The position numbers were made by a program, and so were the translations under genes. A DNA stretch of 5,305 nucleotides from NCBI GenBank assembly GCA_903861055.1, contig CAIOSU010000145.1, positions 1-5,305 of the forward strand, given 5' to 3'. Of this stretch, positions 1 to 4,943 are shown piece after piece; position 1 is the first letter of the stretch, and the number at the start of each line of letters is the position of its first letter. This DNA is from an uncultured bacterium. GTDB lineage: Bacteria > Bacteroidota > Bacteroidia > Chitinophagales > CAIOSU01. Below the pieces are notes generated by a model. It had not been told where the DNA came from. It ran no database searches and worked only from the letters and a program-made list of their open reading frames with translations.

Positions 1-1
1 A

Positions 2-169
2 ACCATTGATGGCAATGCCCATTTGAGTGCATTGAACCTTGTAAATATTGCCGAAGAAAAATTCAAGATTCGAGCTTTTGAAGAAATAGCATATTTTGAA
101 CCAATATATCTTAAAACCACTCCAATTAAACAGCCTCAAAAATCAGCATTGTTTACTAAAGAAGTATAG
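2..169 (+). CDS. tsaB: TsaB-like tRNA threonylcarbamoyladenosine biosynthesis protein, C-terminal end (partial)
   Basis: This is an open frame entering from the left edge, 55 residues followed by TAG at 167-169. The visible tail has the pattern NIAEEKFKIRAFEEIAYFEP followed by IYLK, which matches how TsaB proteins of Bacteroidota end: a helix with A-E-E-K-F, then a '(D/E)-x-A-Y-F-E-P-x-Y-L-K' strand and a short basic tail. TsaB is an actin-fold, catalytically inactive paralogue of TsaD. It acts in the cytoplasm with TsaD and TsaE to transfer threonylcarbamoyl to A37 of ANN-decoding tRNAs. No active-site region is inside the window, so the call rests on the C-terminal signature alone, recognised by eye. 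No terminator hairpin is visible between this stop and the next gene, 123 nt downstream. Confidence 0.72.
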   Translation, partial: TIDGNAHLSALNLVNIAEEKFKIRAFEEIAYFEPIYLKTTPIKQPQKSALFTKEV

Positions 170-226
170 GTTAGCTAAAAAACAGATAAATAATCCAATT
201 CTATGCTAAGCTACGTTTTTTCACTG

Positions 227-255
227 TTGGAATAAGCAATAATTGTCTATATTCG
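227..255 (+). promoter_or_regulatory. Putative Bacteroidota sigma-A-type promoter for the ArsR gene
   Basis: TTG at 227-229 is followed after 18 nt by TATATTCG at 248-255. This is one mismatch from the Bacteroidota -7 consensus TAnnTTTG, at the usual spacing from a -33 TTG. The expected transcript start is near 259-262, giving a leader of about 30 nt. The leader is A-rich (CAAACAAACAAAACC) with no Shine-Dalgarno sequence, as is usual in this phylum. Confidence 0.45.
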
Positions 256-292
256 TAAACCCGATTTATTCAAACAAACAAAACCTTAACTA

Positions 293-649
293 ATGGCAGC
301 GGTGAATTCACAAGAAAAAGTAGTGCTAACTAAAGGAGATGGTGTAGAGGCAGACATCACTCTTGATTATGGCGTTTTGCGCAAAGCAGTTCTTACCCTT
401 AGGGCTGTAAACCACAAACTCCGCAAGCAAATTATCAACTTGTTGGAAGACAGCAAAAAGCTTACTGTAACCGAGATTTACGTGAAATTGCGCTTGGAGC
501 AGTCAGTTGCTTCTCAGCATTTGGCCATTTTGCGCCGCGCTGGTGTGGTAAAGACCACCCGCGACGGTAAATTCATTTACTACTCTCTAAACAAAAAACG
601 CATTTTGGAGATTTCTGAACTAATTGAAGACCTTGCACAAGGCAAATAA
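293..649 (+). CDS. ArsR/SmtB-family winged helix-turn-helix transcriptional regulator
   Basis: The 118-residue protein has the size and layout of ArsR-type repressors: a dimerisation/lead helix around residues 26-53 (LRKAVLTLRAVNHKLRKQII), an HTH at about 58-84 with recognition helix EQSVASQHLAILRRAG, a beta wing at 90-99 (RDGKFIYYSL), and a C-terminal helix at 102-116. The motif S-x-A-S-Q-H-L-x-x-L-R-x-A-G-V-V is diagnostic. There are no cysteines anywhere and no ELCVCDL-like metal site in the HTH, so sensing of arsenic, cadmium or similar thiol-liganded metals is unlikely; the signal is unknown. The roughly 25-residue N-terminal segment before the first helix looks unstructured. It is monocistronic, with its own promoter and a strong terminator 26 nt after the stop, so no target operon can be assigned from position. 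The ATG at 293 has no ribosome-binding site but follows an A-rich leader. Confidence 0.9.
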   Translation: MAAVNSQEKVVLTKGDGVEADITLDYGVLRKAVLTLRAVNHKLRKQIINLLEDSKKLTVTEIYVKLRLEQSVASQHLAILRRAGVVKTTRDGKFIYYSLNKKRILEISELIEDLAQGK

Positions 650-675
650 ATAGAAAAGAAGACACCCATGAAACT

Positions 676-711
676 AAAGCCCTTGTACATGCCCGTGTAC
701 AAGGGCTTTTT
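676..711 (+). terminator. Strong Rho-independent terminator after the ArsR gene
   Basis: A perfect 14-bp stem is formed by AAAGCCCTTGTACA (676-689) and TGTACAAGGGCTTT (696-709), closing a 6-nt loop, with a T run at 707-711. It lies 26 nt after the ArsR stop. It separates that gene from the DUF1295 gene downstream, so the two are probably separate transcription units. Confidence 0.9.
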
Positions 712-740
712 GTTTGAAGAACAATACCCTTTTTGGCTTG

Positions 741-755
741 TTACCCAATAAACCA
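741..755. repeat. Left copy of a 15-nt direct repeat flanking the DUF1295 gene
   Basis: TTACCCAATAAACCA occurs here, 5 nt before the DUF1295 start codon, and again identically at 1559-1573. Similarity extends on both sides: GCT lies 2 nt before each copy, and ACATG follows after 3 nt here and immediately in the other copy. This copy is in the intergenic region; the other lies in the 3' end of the phosphate permease gene. Confidence 0.6.
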
Positions 756-760
756 CAAAC

Positions 761-1531
761 ATGATAGAAGTAATGCTTTATAGTGCCGCTGCCATTTTTG
801 TATACATGGTTGTGGTATTTTTTTGGGCTACCTTAATAAAAGATAACAGCATAGTAGATATAGGTTGGGGCATGGGTTTTTTGGTAGTTATAAGCACTGG
901 TCTGCTATTATTGCCAGCAATCAATACTTTTCATGCAGCGCTAGTAGCTATGGTTTTCATTTGGGGCCTGCGTCTATCGGGCTATATTTTTAGCAGGCAC
1001 CGCAACGTAGGTGAAGACTACCGCTATGTCCAATGGCGCAAAGAGTGGGGTAAATATGTGGTACCTAGGGCCTTCTTTCAGATATTTATGTTACAAGGGG
1101 GTTTTATGTACATAATAGCCTTACCATTGATGATAGCTGTGGCTAACCCAAGTGCTGTTATAAATTGGGTATCGATAACTGGAATAGTACTTTGGCTAAT
1201 CGGCTTTTTGTTTGAGGCGGTGGGCGATTACCAGAAATCACAATTTAAAGCAAACCAGGCTAACAGCGGCAAAATTATGCAAAGCGGCCTTTGGCGCTAC
1301 ACCCGCCACCCTAACTACTTTGGCGAAGCGCTGCTTTGGTGGGGTATTTGGGTTTTTGTGTTGCCCGCGGGGTATTGGTACGTAACTATCATAAGTCCCA
1401 TTATCCTTACCTTTCTACTAACCAAAGTATCAGGCGTGGCGATGCTAGAGAAGAAATACGCAGGCAATAAAGAATTTGAGGAATATGCCCGCAAGACGAA
1501 TGGGTTTATTCCTTGGTGGCCAAAACGGTAA
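761..1531 (+). CDS. DUF1295 / steroid 5-alpha-reductase-like integral membrane protein
   Basis: The 256-residue protein has about seven hydrophobic segments and the full set of DUF1295 signatures: S-x-V-D-x-x-W-G at 30-37, G-L-R-L at 69-72, R-x-x-G-E-D-x-R-Y at 81-89, F-Q-x-F-x-x-Q-G near 106-113, E-x-x-x-D at 152-156, W-R-Y-T-R-H-P-N-Y-F-G-E at 178-189, and a C-terminal F-I-P-W-W-P-K at 249-255. Length matches the family. Members share the C-terminal fold of 3-oxo-5-alpha-steroid 4-dehydrogenases and isoprenylcysteine methyltransferases. The RHPNYFGE segment probably contributes to nucleotide cofactor binding, and a role as a membrane reductase of a lipid or polyprenoid enone is plausible but not established. 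The start at 761 places the first membrane segment at the N-terminus; no clear promoter or Shine-Dalgarno is visible. The stop is 4 nt from the stop of the convergent permease gene. A degraded paralogue tail lies at 3348-3521. Confidence 0.92.
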   Translation: MIEVMLYSAAAIFVYMVVVFFWATLIKDNSIVDIGWGMGFLVVISTGLLLLPAINTFHAALVAMVFIWGLRLSGYIFSRHRNVGEDYRYVQWRKEWGKYVVPRAFFQIFMLQGGFMYIIALPLMIAVANPSAVINWVSITGIVLWLIGFLFEAVGDYQKSQFKANQANSGKIMQSGLWRYTRHPNYFGEALLWWGIWVFVLPAGYWYVTIISPIILTFLLTKVSGVAMLEKKYAGNKEFEEYARKTNGFIPWWPKR

Positions 1532-1535
1532 TAAT

Positions 1536-2528
1536 CTAAGCAGCTATAAACAAGCTCATTACCCAATAAACCAACATGGCCATTAGCGCTGAAAACGGAA
1601 TTGTGAGCACCCAAGCAGCCACAATATTAATGGCTGTGCCCCATTTAATAGCCGATAAACGACGGGTAACACCAACACCCATAATAGCACCTGTTATGGT
1701 GTGGGTAGTGCTTACAGGTATACCCAACACAGCCGTTCCTGCCAGCGTTAGCGCGCCAGCCGTTTCGGCACTAAAACCACCCATAGGTTTCAGGTCGGTA
1801 AGGCCAACACCGAGGGTTTTAATTACCTTTTGACCGCCAACAAGGGTACCTAATGCAATAGCAGAATAGGCTGAAATTACTACCCAAAAAGGCACGTGAA
1901 ATTCGGTAGTGATACCTGCTGCATATAACGACATTGCCATAATGCCCATCGTTTTTTGCGCATCGTTACCACCATGTCCTAAACTGAAAAATGCGGAGGA
2001 TACTAACTGCATTACCCTAAAAAAGCCGTCCACCTTCTGTGGGGGCAATGTACGGCATATCCATAGGGTAGCTACCATAATAAAATAACCAAGTATAAAC
2101 CCTATAAGCGGCGAGAGCACTATGAACAACAATATTTTGAATATACCACTAGCTACCAAAGCTCCAGTGCCACCAACCAACAAAGCGGGCCCTATAAGCC
2201 CTCCTATAAGCGCGTGGGACACACTAATAGGTAAGCCAAGCAAAGTACACAACAGTACCCAAGTGCCTGCACCCAAAAGCGACGCCAGAATAGTGTATTG
2301 CGAAACAACCTCAGGAACCACTATACCTTTGCCAATAGTATTAGCAACGCTGAGTCCGAAAACAAAAATTGCCGCAAAATTGAAAAACGCCGCCCAAACT
2401 ACGGCCATACGTGGCGAAAGCACCCTAGTAGAAACTATGGTGGCTATAGAATTGGCCGCATCGTTCATTCCGTTTAGGAAGTCGTATACCAGCGCAACAA
2501 TAATAATTATAACTGCTAGCGTGAGCAT
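1536..2528 (-). CDS. pit: PiT-family inorganic phosphate transporter
   Basis: This 330-residue inner-membrane protein contains both duplicated PiT (PHO4) signatures. The N-terminal one is D-F-L-N-G-M-N-D-A-A-N-S-I-A-T at 16-30, and the internal counterpart is G-H-G-G-N-D-A-Q-K-T-M-G at 184-195. The paired GLPISVSHALIGG (98-110) and GIPVSTTHTITGA (269-281) segments are the second half of each repeat. About ten hydrophobic segments fit the family, which carries phosphate, often as a metal-phosphate complex, in symport with protons or sodium. The length is that of short bacterial PiT proteins without a large cytosolic loop. Its ATG overlaps the stop of the upstream DUF47 gene in TAATG, so translation is probably coupled and the two form one operon. 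The 3' end is 4 nt from the convergent DUF1295 gene, with no room for a dedicated terminator, and carries one copy of a 15-nt repeat at 1559-1573. Confidence 0.95.
   Translation of the reverse strand: MLTLAVIIIIVALVYDFLNGMNDAANSIATIVSTRVLSPRMAVVWAAFFNFAAIFVFGLSVANTIGKGIVVPEVVSQYTILASLLGAGTWVLLCTLLGLPISVSHALIGGLIGPALLVGGTGALVASGIFKILLFIVLSPLIGFILGYFIMVATLWICRTLPPQKVDGFFRVMQLVSSAFFSLGHGGNDAQKTMGIMAMSLYAAGITTEFHVPFWVVISAYSAIALGTLVGGQKVIKTLGVGLTDLKPMGGFSAETAGALTLAGTAVLGIPVSTTHTITGAIMGVGVTRRLSAIKWGTAINIVAAWVLTIPFSALMAMLVYWVMSLFIAA
1559..1573. repeat. Right copy of a 15-nt direct repeat flanking the DUF1295 gene
   Basis: TTACCCAATAAACCA is identical to 741-755, in the same orientation and 818 nt away. 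Here it is coding on the minus strand, giving the permease residues around V-Y-W-V near its C-terminus. The two copies bracket the whole DUF1295 coding sequence. Confidence 0.6.
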
Positions 2529-3175
2529 TAGGCCGATTTAATCAATACACTTTCCAGTATGCGGGCAGCACCGTCTATTTTATCTAGGGTGTTTTCCATT
2601 GCCGATAGCACCTCTTTGTTTTTTACCAAGTTCACCCCGTTGGTTTCTTCCCTAAAAAGCACCCGAACGGCAGAGCTGTAAACTTCATCTGACTGGCGCT
2701 CAAGCTTGGCAATTGCGTTTCGCGACTTTAGTATTTTTTTGGGGTGTTTGGCACCGTTCATTTCCACCAACATTTTTTGCAGCTCGTCGGCGCTTTCTTT
2801 GATTAGTGTTCCCAATTTGCGTACCTCTGGACTTATATGCTGTACATCGTATACTTCAATGCGTTTGGCACTGCGAGTAATAAAGTGCATAATACGGTTG
2901 AGCGAGTTGATGAGTGCATATACATCTTCCCTATCAAACGGAGTTATGAAGGAGTTGTGCAACAAGCTAAGAAGTGTTTCGGTCATTTGATCGACCTTGG
3001 CTTCCTGTTTAACTAGTTCCTTAATTAGCAAATTTCGGGCATCTAGGTCACTAGTGTTCAAAACATCTTCCAATGTTTTGGCACCAAGAACGAGTTGTTG
3101 ACCATTTTGCTCAAAAAGGGGGAAAAATTTCCGGTCCTTGGGAGTCAGAAACTGAAAAAAACCGTTAAGGTCCAT
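2528..3175 (-). CDS. DUF47 (PhoU-like) Pit accessory protein
   Basis: With the start at 3175 this is a 215-residue, all-helical soluble protein of the DUF47/PhoU_div (YkaA-like) family. Family features are the N-terminal M-D-L-N-x-F-F-Q-F-L-x-P-K-D-R-K-F-F-P-L-F, E-x-x-x-D at 58-62, F-I-T-P-F-D-R-E-D at 76-84, the PhoU-like L-E-R-Q-S-D-E-V-Y at 158-166, and E-N-T-L-D-K-I-D near 194-201. Such proteins accompany PiT permeases and are thought to modulate phosphate uptake, with acidic clusters that can hold metal ions. The frame is open upstream, and in-frame ATGs at 3217 and 3259 would add 14 or 28 residues. I prefer 3175 because the family motif begins right there and the extension has no recognisable family sequence. 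The stop and the permease start share one nucleotide (TAATG), so the two are co-translated. Confidence 0.9.
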   Translation of the reverse strand: MDLNGFFQFLTPKDRKFFPLFEQNGQQLVLGAKTLEDVLNTSDLDARNLLIKELVKQEAKVDQMTETLLSLLHNSFITPFDREDVYALINSLNRIMHFITRSAKRIEVYDVQHISPEVRKLGTLIKESADELQKMLVEMNGAKHPKKILKSRNAIAKLERQSDEVYSSAVRVLFREETNGVNLVKNKEVLSAMENTLDKIDGAARILESVLIKSA

Positions 3176-3282
3176 ACAGTTGATAATTGAGAGGTAAAAG
3201 CCAAGACTAGAATTCATATCTAGCTTAAGTTTGGCAAAGAAATGCAAGAATAAGGACACTCCTATCAGATTTCACATTAAGA

Positions 3283-3313
3283 CAATGTTAAGGATTGAAT
3301 TAAAAGAGGCAAA
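3283..3313 (-). promoter_or_regulatory. Candidate promoter for the DUF47-PiT operon
   Basis: Read on the minus strand, TTTG (3313-3310) is followed after 19 nt by TAACATTG (3290-3283). This is one mismatch from the Bacteroidota -7 element TAnnTTTG at the right spacing. A transcript starting near 3277 would have a leader of about 100 nt to the preferred start at 3175, or about 18 nt to the in-frame ATG at 3259, so it leaves the start choice slightly open. No phosphate-regulon operator was recognised. Confidence 0.33.
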
Positions 3314-3347
3314 TTAGGCTTTAAGTTGATTGTATTCTGATATAATT

Positions 3348-3521
3348 TATATTGCCAACGAGGCGTTGGTACATTTCCATCAACACCATTATATATTTAC
3401 CTTTCTGCTTACCATTGTTTCGGCTGCAACTTTGACGCAGAAGTATTACATGGGCCACAAAACCTTTGCAGATTATGCACGAAGAACAAGTGCGTTTATA
3501 CTGTAGTGGCCTAATAGGTAA
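3348..3521 (+). pseudogene. Degraded C-terminal remnant of a second DUF1295 gene
   Basis: Translated from 3396, this stretch reads TFLLTIVS, then K-Y-Y-M-G-H-K-T-F-A-D-Y-A-R-R-T-S-A-F-I-L, stop, W-P-N-R, stop. It aligns without gaps to residues 217-256 of the intact DUF1295 protein encoded at 761-1531 (TFLLTKVS ... FEEYARKTNGFIPWWPKR), with about 21 of 40 positions identical. The two even end at the same place: TGG-CCT-AAT-AGG-TAA here against TGG-CCA-AAA-CGG-TAA. The first Trp codon of the family's F-I-P-W-W-P motif is replaced by TAG at 3504-3506. Further upstream, Y-I-A-N-E-A-L-V at 3348-3371 may correspond to the family's Y-F-G-E-A-L-L, which would imply an internal deletion; that part is weaker. 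The frame closes at a TGA at 3327-3329 and nothing of the N-terminal 180 or so residues remains. A palindrome CCAACG-AGG-CGTTGG at 3355-3369 lies inside it. Confidence 0.75.
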
Positions 3522-3535
3522 AACAGGCTAATTCA

Positions 3536-3543
3536 TATCTTTA
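3536..3543 (+). promoter_or_regulatory. Possible -7 element of the Crp/Fnr gene
   Basis: TATCTTTA matches TAnnTTTG at all but the last base and lies only 4 nt before the ATG at 3548. If used, the transcript would be leaderless or nearly so. No convincing TTG lies 17-23 nt upstream, where the tail of the DUF1295 remnant sits, so this is a weak call. Confidence 0.3.
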
Positions 3544-3547
3544 CAGC

Positions 3548-4204
3548 ATGCCACACACCCTCGAAACCGGCCTAGAGGCTTTACGCATAGTAATGAACGC
3601 ATTGGTGACATTCACCGATGCCGAGTGGGCCGATATTGCCAGCCGATGGCAATACCGCTACCTGCCCAAAGGTGAGCACCAAATAGTGCCCGGGCAAACC
3701 GAAGAATACATCTACTTCATCATCAGCGGGGCAACGCGCATATATCACATTACCCCAAAGGGTGAGGATGTAACGCTGGCCTTTAGCTACGACAATACCT
3801 TTACCGGCGATTATGGCTCTTTCCTCACCAGACGAAAGGCTACTTTTTACAACCAAGCCGTTAGCGACTGCCACATGCTGCGCTGCAACTATAAAGATAT
3901 AACTGAGCTGCACGACCGCTATCAAAAAATGGAGCGCTGGACGCGCTTAGGCCTTGAAGACTTGCTGGTAGGGATGCTAGTGCGGCAAGTGGAGATGCTA
4001 TCGGCGCCTGCCGAAGAGCGGTTTGCTCGGTTGCTTAAGCAAAGCCCACACTGTTTTCAGCTATATACCCAAAAACACATTGCCTCCTACCTCGGCATAC
4101 AGCCCGAAACGCTGAGCAGGTTGAAGCGGAGGATGGCAAGTGAGACACAAGACGCAAGAAATGTCATCCTGAGCGGAGCCGAAGGACACAAGACACAAGA
4201 CTAA
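3548..4204 (+). CDS. Crp/Fnr-family transcriptional regulator with repeat-derived C-terminal tail
   Basis: The 218-residue protein has an N-terminal cyclic-nucleotide-binding-type jelly roll (about 25-115, including YFIISGATRIYHITPKGED and F-T-G-D-Y-G-S-F), a long dimer helix (about 118-152) and a C-terminal HTH (about 158-197) with Q-K-H-I-A-S-Y-L-G-I-Q-P-E-T-L-S-R. Recognition-helix residues E187, S190 and R191 reproduce the E-x-x-S-R triad with which FNR reads TTGAT half-sites; CRP itself has R-E-T-V-G-R there. The N-terminal cysteine cluster of classical FNR is absent (the only cysteines are near 108, 113 and 169), so it does not sense oxygen with that Fe-S cluster, and its ligand is unknown. 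Residues from about 199 onward are encoded by a repeat element (4144-4201) and have no family counterpart; related proteins usually stop soon after the recognition helix. It probably acts on the FNR-type box at 4310-4323, before the next gene. Confidence 0.9.
   Translation: MPHTLETGLEALRIVMNALVTFTDAEWADIASRWQYRYLPKGEHQIVPGQTEEYIYFIISGATRIYHITPKGEDVTLAFSYDNTFTGDYGSFLTRRKATFYNQAVSDCHMLRCNYKDITELHDRYQKMERWTRLGLEDLLVGMLVRQVEMLSAPAEERFARLLKQSPHCFQLYTQKHIASYLGIQPETLSRLKRRMASETQDARNVILSGAEGHKTQD
4144..4201. repeat. Dispersed intergenic repeat with GACACAA heptads overlapping the end of the Crp/Fnr gene
   Basis: Two heptads, GACACAA and GACGCAA (4144-4157), precede a core at 4162-4185 containing TCATCCTGAGCGGAGCCGAA. 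Two more GACACAA heptads follow (4185-4198). The core resembles the short dispersed repeat found in intergenic regions of many bacterial genomes, often mis-annotated as peptides of the 'CHPERSRR' type on the opposite strand; that identification is from memory. Here it is read as coding sequence, giving the last 20 or so residues of the regulator. Confidence 0.65.
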
Positions 4205-4209
4205 AAAAG

Positions 4210-4304
4210 TACGAGGTACGATTTACGAGATACGATTGAGTTAATAATTTCGGATTAGCTTTTTTACTCCACAATCGTAAATCGTACTTCGTAAATCGTA
4301 AATC
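4210..4304. repeat. Inverted heptamer repeat (TACGANN arrays) forming a long hairpin
   Basis: The left arm is four exact-period heptamers: TACGAGG, TACGATT, TACGAGA, TACGATT (4210-4237). The right arm is the reverse complement type: AATCGTA, AATCGTA, CTTCGTA, AATCGTA and a partial AATC (4273-4304). Positions 4210-4228 pair with 4275-4293 over 19 bp with one G-U, around a 46-nt AT-rich interior. It begins 5 nt after the Crp/Fnr stop codon and ends 6 nt before the FNR-type box. It could slow or end transcription of the regulator gene, but it lacks the T tract of a classical intrinsic terminator. Arrays of this style are typical intergenic decoration in Bacteroidota. Confidence 0.8.
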
Positions 4305-4309
4305 AAAAC

Positions 4310-4323
4310 TTGATCTACATCAA
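4310..4323. promoter_or_regulatory. FNR/Crp-type operator upstream of the DinB-family gene
   Basis: TTGATctacATCAA is a perfect match to the FNR-class consensus TTGAT-N4-ATCAA. Its centre (4316.5) is about 41 nt before the transcript start expected from the -7 element at 4346-4353, which is the class II activator position. No TTG -33 element is present at the proper spacing, as expected for an activator-dependent promoter. The adjacent Crp/Fnr protein carries the matching E-x-x-S-R recognition pattern. Confidence 0.8.
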
Positions 4324-4345
4324 TGCGCAGCGGCAAACAACGCCC

Positions 4346-4353
4346 TAACTTTG
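4346..4353 (+). promoter_or_regulatory. -7 element of the DinB-family gene
   Basis: TAACTTTG matches the Bacteroidota TAnnTTTG consensus exactly. Transcription would start around 4357-4359, giving a leader of roughly 20 nt that is A-rich (AAACCAAAACAAATACC) and lacks a Shine-Dalgarno sequence. Confidence 0.7.
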
Positions 4354-4376
4354 CAGCATAAACCAAAACAAATACC

Positions 4377-4943
4377 ATGGCTACTTACCAAACTGAGCCG
4401 ATGTTGCAAGAACTAGAAGCCGATGTAAAAGAAGCGATACGCTTGGTGGAACAAGAGTTTAAACCCCTCAGCAGAGAGCAGCTCAGTTGGGTGCCCGCCC
4501 CAGGCAAATGGAGCATAAACGATTGCCTAGAGCACTTGAACATATACAGCCGCTACTACCAGCCACGCATACGCAAACAAGTGGAGCAAGGCGGCACACA
4601 GCCCAAAAGCACCTTTACCGCGGGCTACTTTGGCGAAATGATGATGGTAATGAAACCCCTGCCTGACGGCACCATTCGCAAACCGATGAGCACCCTAGGC
4701 AGCTACAACCCCGCCAAACAAACCACCAAAAACGACCAAGCCTTGCAAGAGTTTTTGGACCATCTAAACGATTTGCTTGATTTATTGAAAAGAGCCCGCA
4801 AAGTAAACCTCGACAAGCATGAAATCACCTCGACGCTCGGCCCTATATTGCGCTTTAAGCTGGGCGATACGTATCGTTTCCACATTGCGCATATACAGCG
4901 GCATTTGTTGCAGGCCCGGAATGTGATGGCAGTGATGAAATAA
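4377..4943 (+). CDS. DinB-family (DinB_2-like) putative metal-dependent protein
   Basis: The 188-residue protein is predicted to be a mostly helical bundle with no signal peptide. P-G-K-W-S-I-N-D-C-L-E-H-L-N at 42-55 is the characteristic second-helix motif of the DinB/YfiT-like superfamily, and F-H-I-A-H-I-Q-R-H near 168-176 is the last-helix motif. H53, H172 and H176 are the likely metal-binding triad (H169 is a possible alternative). Family members include bacillithiol- and mycothiol-dependent transferases and many proteins of unknown activity, so no substrate can be assigned. Between the motifs, M-K-P-L-P-D-G-T-I-R-K-P-M resembles the loop seen in Bacteroidota homologues. The start at 4377 is set by the promoter, the A-rich leader and the family N-terminus. 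An FNR-type box and a perfect -7 element precede it, so expression is probably activated by a Crp/Fnr protein, plausibly the neighbour. No terminator hairpin was found after it. Confidence 0.88.
   Translation: MATYQTEPMLQELEADVKEAIRLVEQEFKPLSREQLSWVPAPGKWSINDCLEHLNIYSRYYQPRIRKQVEQGGTQPKSTFTAGYFGEMMMVMKPLPDGTIRKPMSTLGSYNPAKQTTKNDQALQEFLDHLNDLLDLLKRARKVNLDKHEITSTLGPILRFKLGDTYRFHIAHIQRHLLQARNVMAVMK

Noticed and set aside
293..649. ArsR regulator as a metal-resistance (arsenic/cadmium) repressor controlling the next gene
   Set aside because: The protein has no cysteines or recognisable metal site, and a strong terminator separates it from the next gene, which is not a resistance gene.
668..751. 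A 27-codon ORF (MKLKPLYMPVYKGFL...) between the ArsR and DUF1295 genes
   Set aside because: Most of its first half is the perfect terminator hairpin at 676-711, which explains the sequence fully; there is no ribosome-binding signal and no recognisable product.
1576..1833. Plus-strand ORF inside the pit gene
   Set aside because: It is antisense to a clear PiT permease, has low-complexity composition (A, P, V, T rich) and no family features. The same applies to the plus-strand ORFs at 2122-2541 and 2706-2990 and to the minus-strand ORFs at 580-762, 1315-1614, 3581-3925 and 4703-4885.
3207..3223. Imperfect palindrome CTAGA-N7-TCTAG and an 11-nt match between 3211-3221 and 3530-3540
   Set aside because: Short enough to be expected by chance in AT-rich intergenic sequence; no link to a known site.
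3355..3369. Inverted repeat CCAACG-AGG-CGTTGG as a terminator or operator
   Set aside because: There is no T tract, the nearest stop on either strand is not close, and it lies inside the DUF1295 remnant. It could be an operator, but nothing supports that beyond the symmetry.
4144..4304. CRISPR array
   Set aside because: The repeats are 7-nt units without spacers of regular length, and no cas genes are present.
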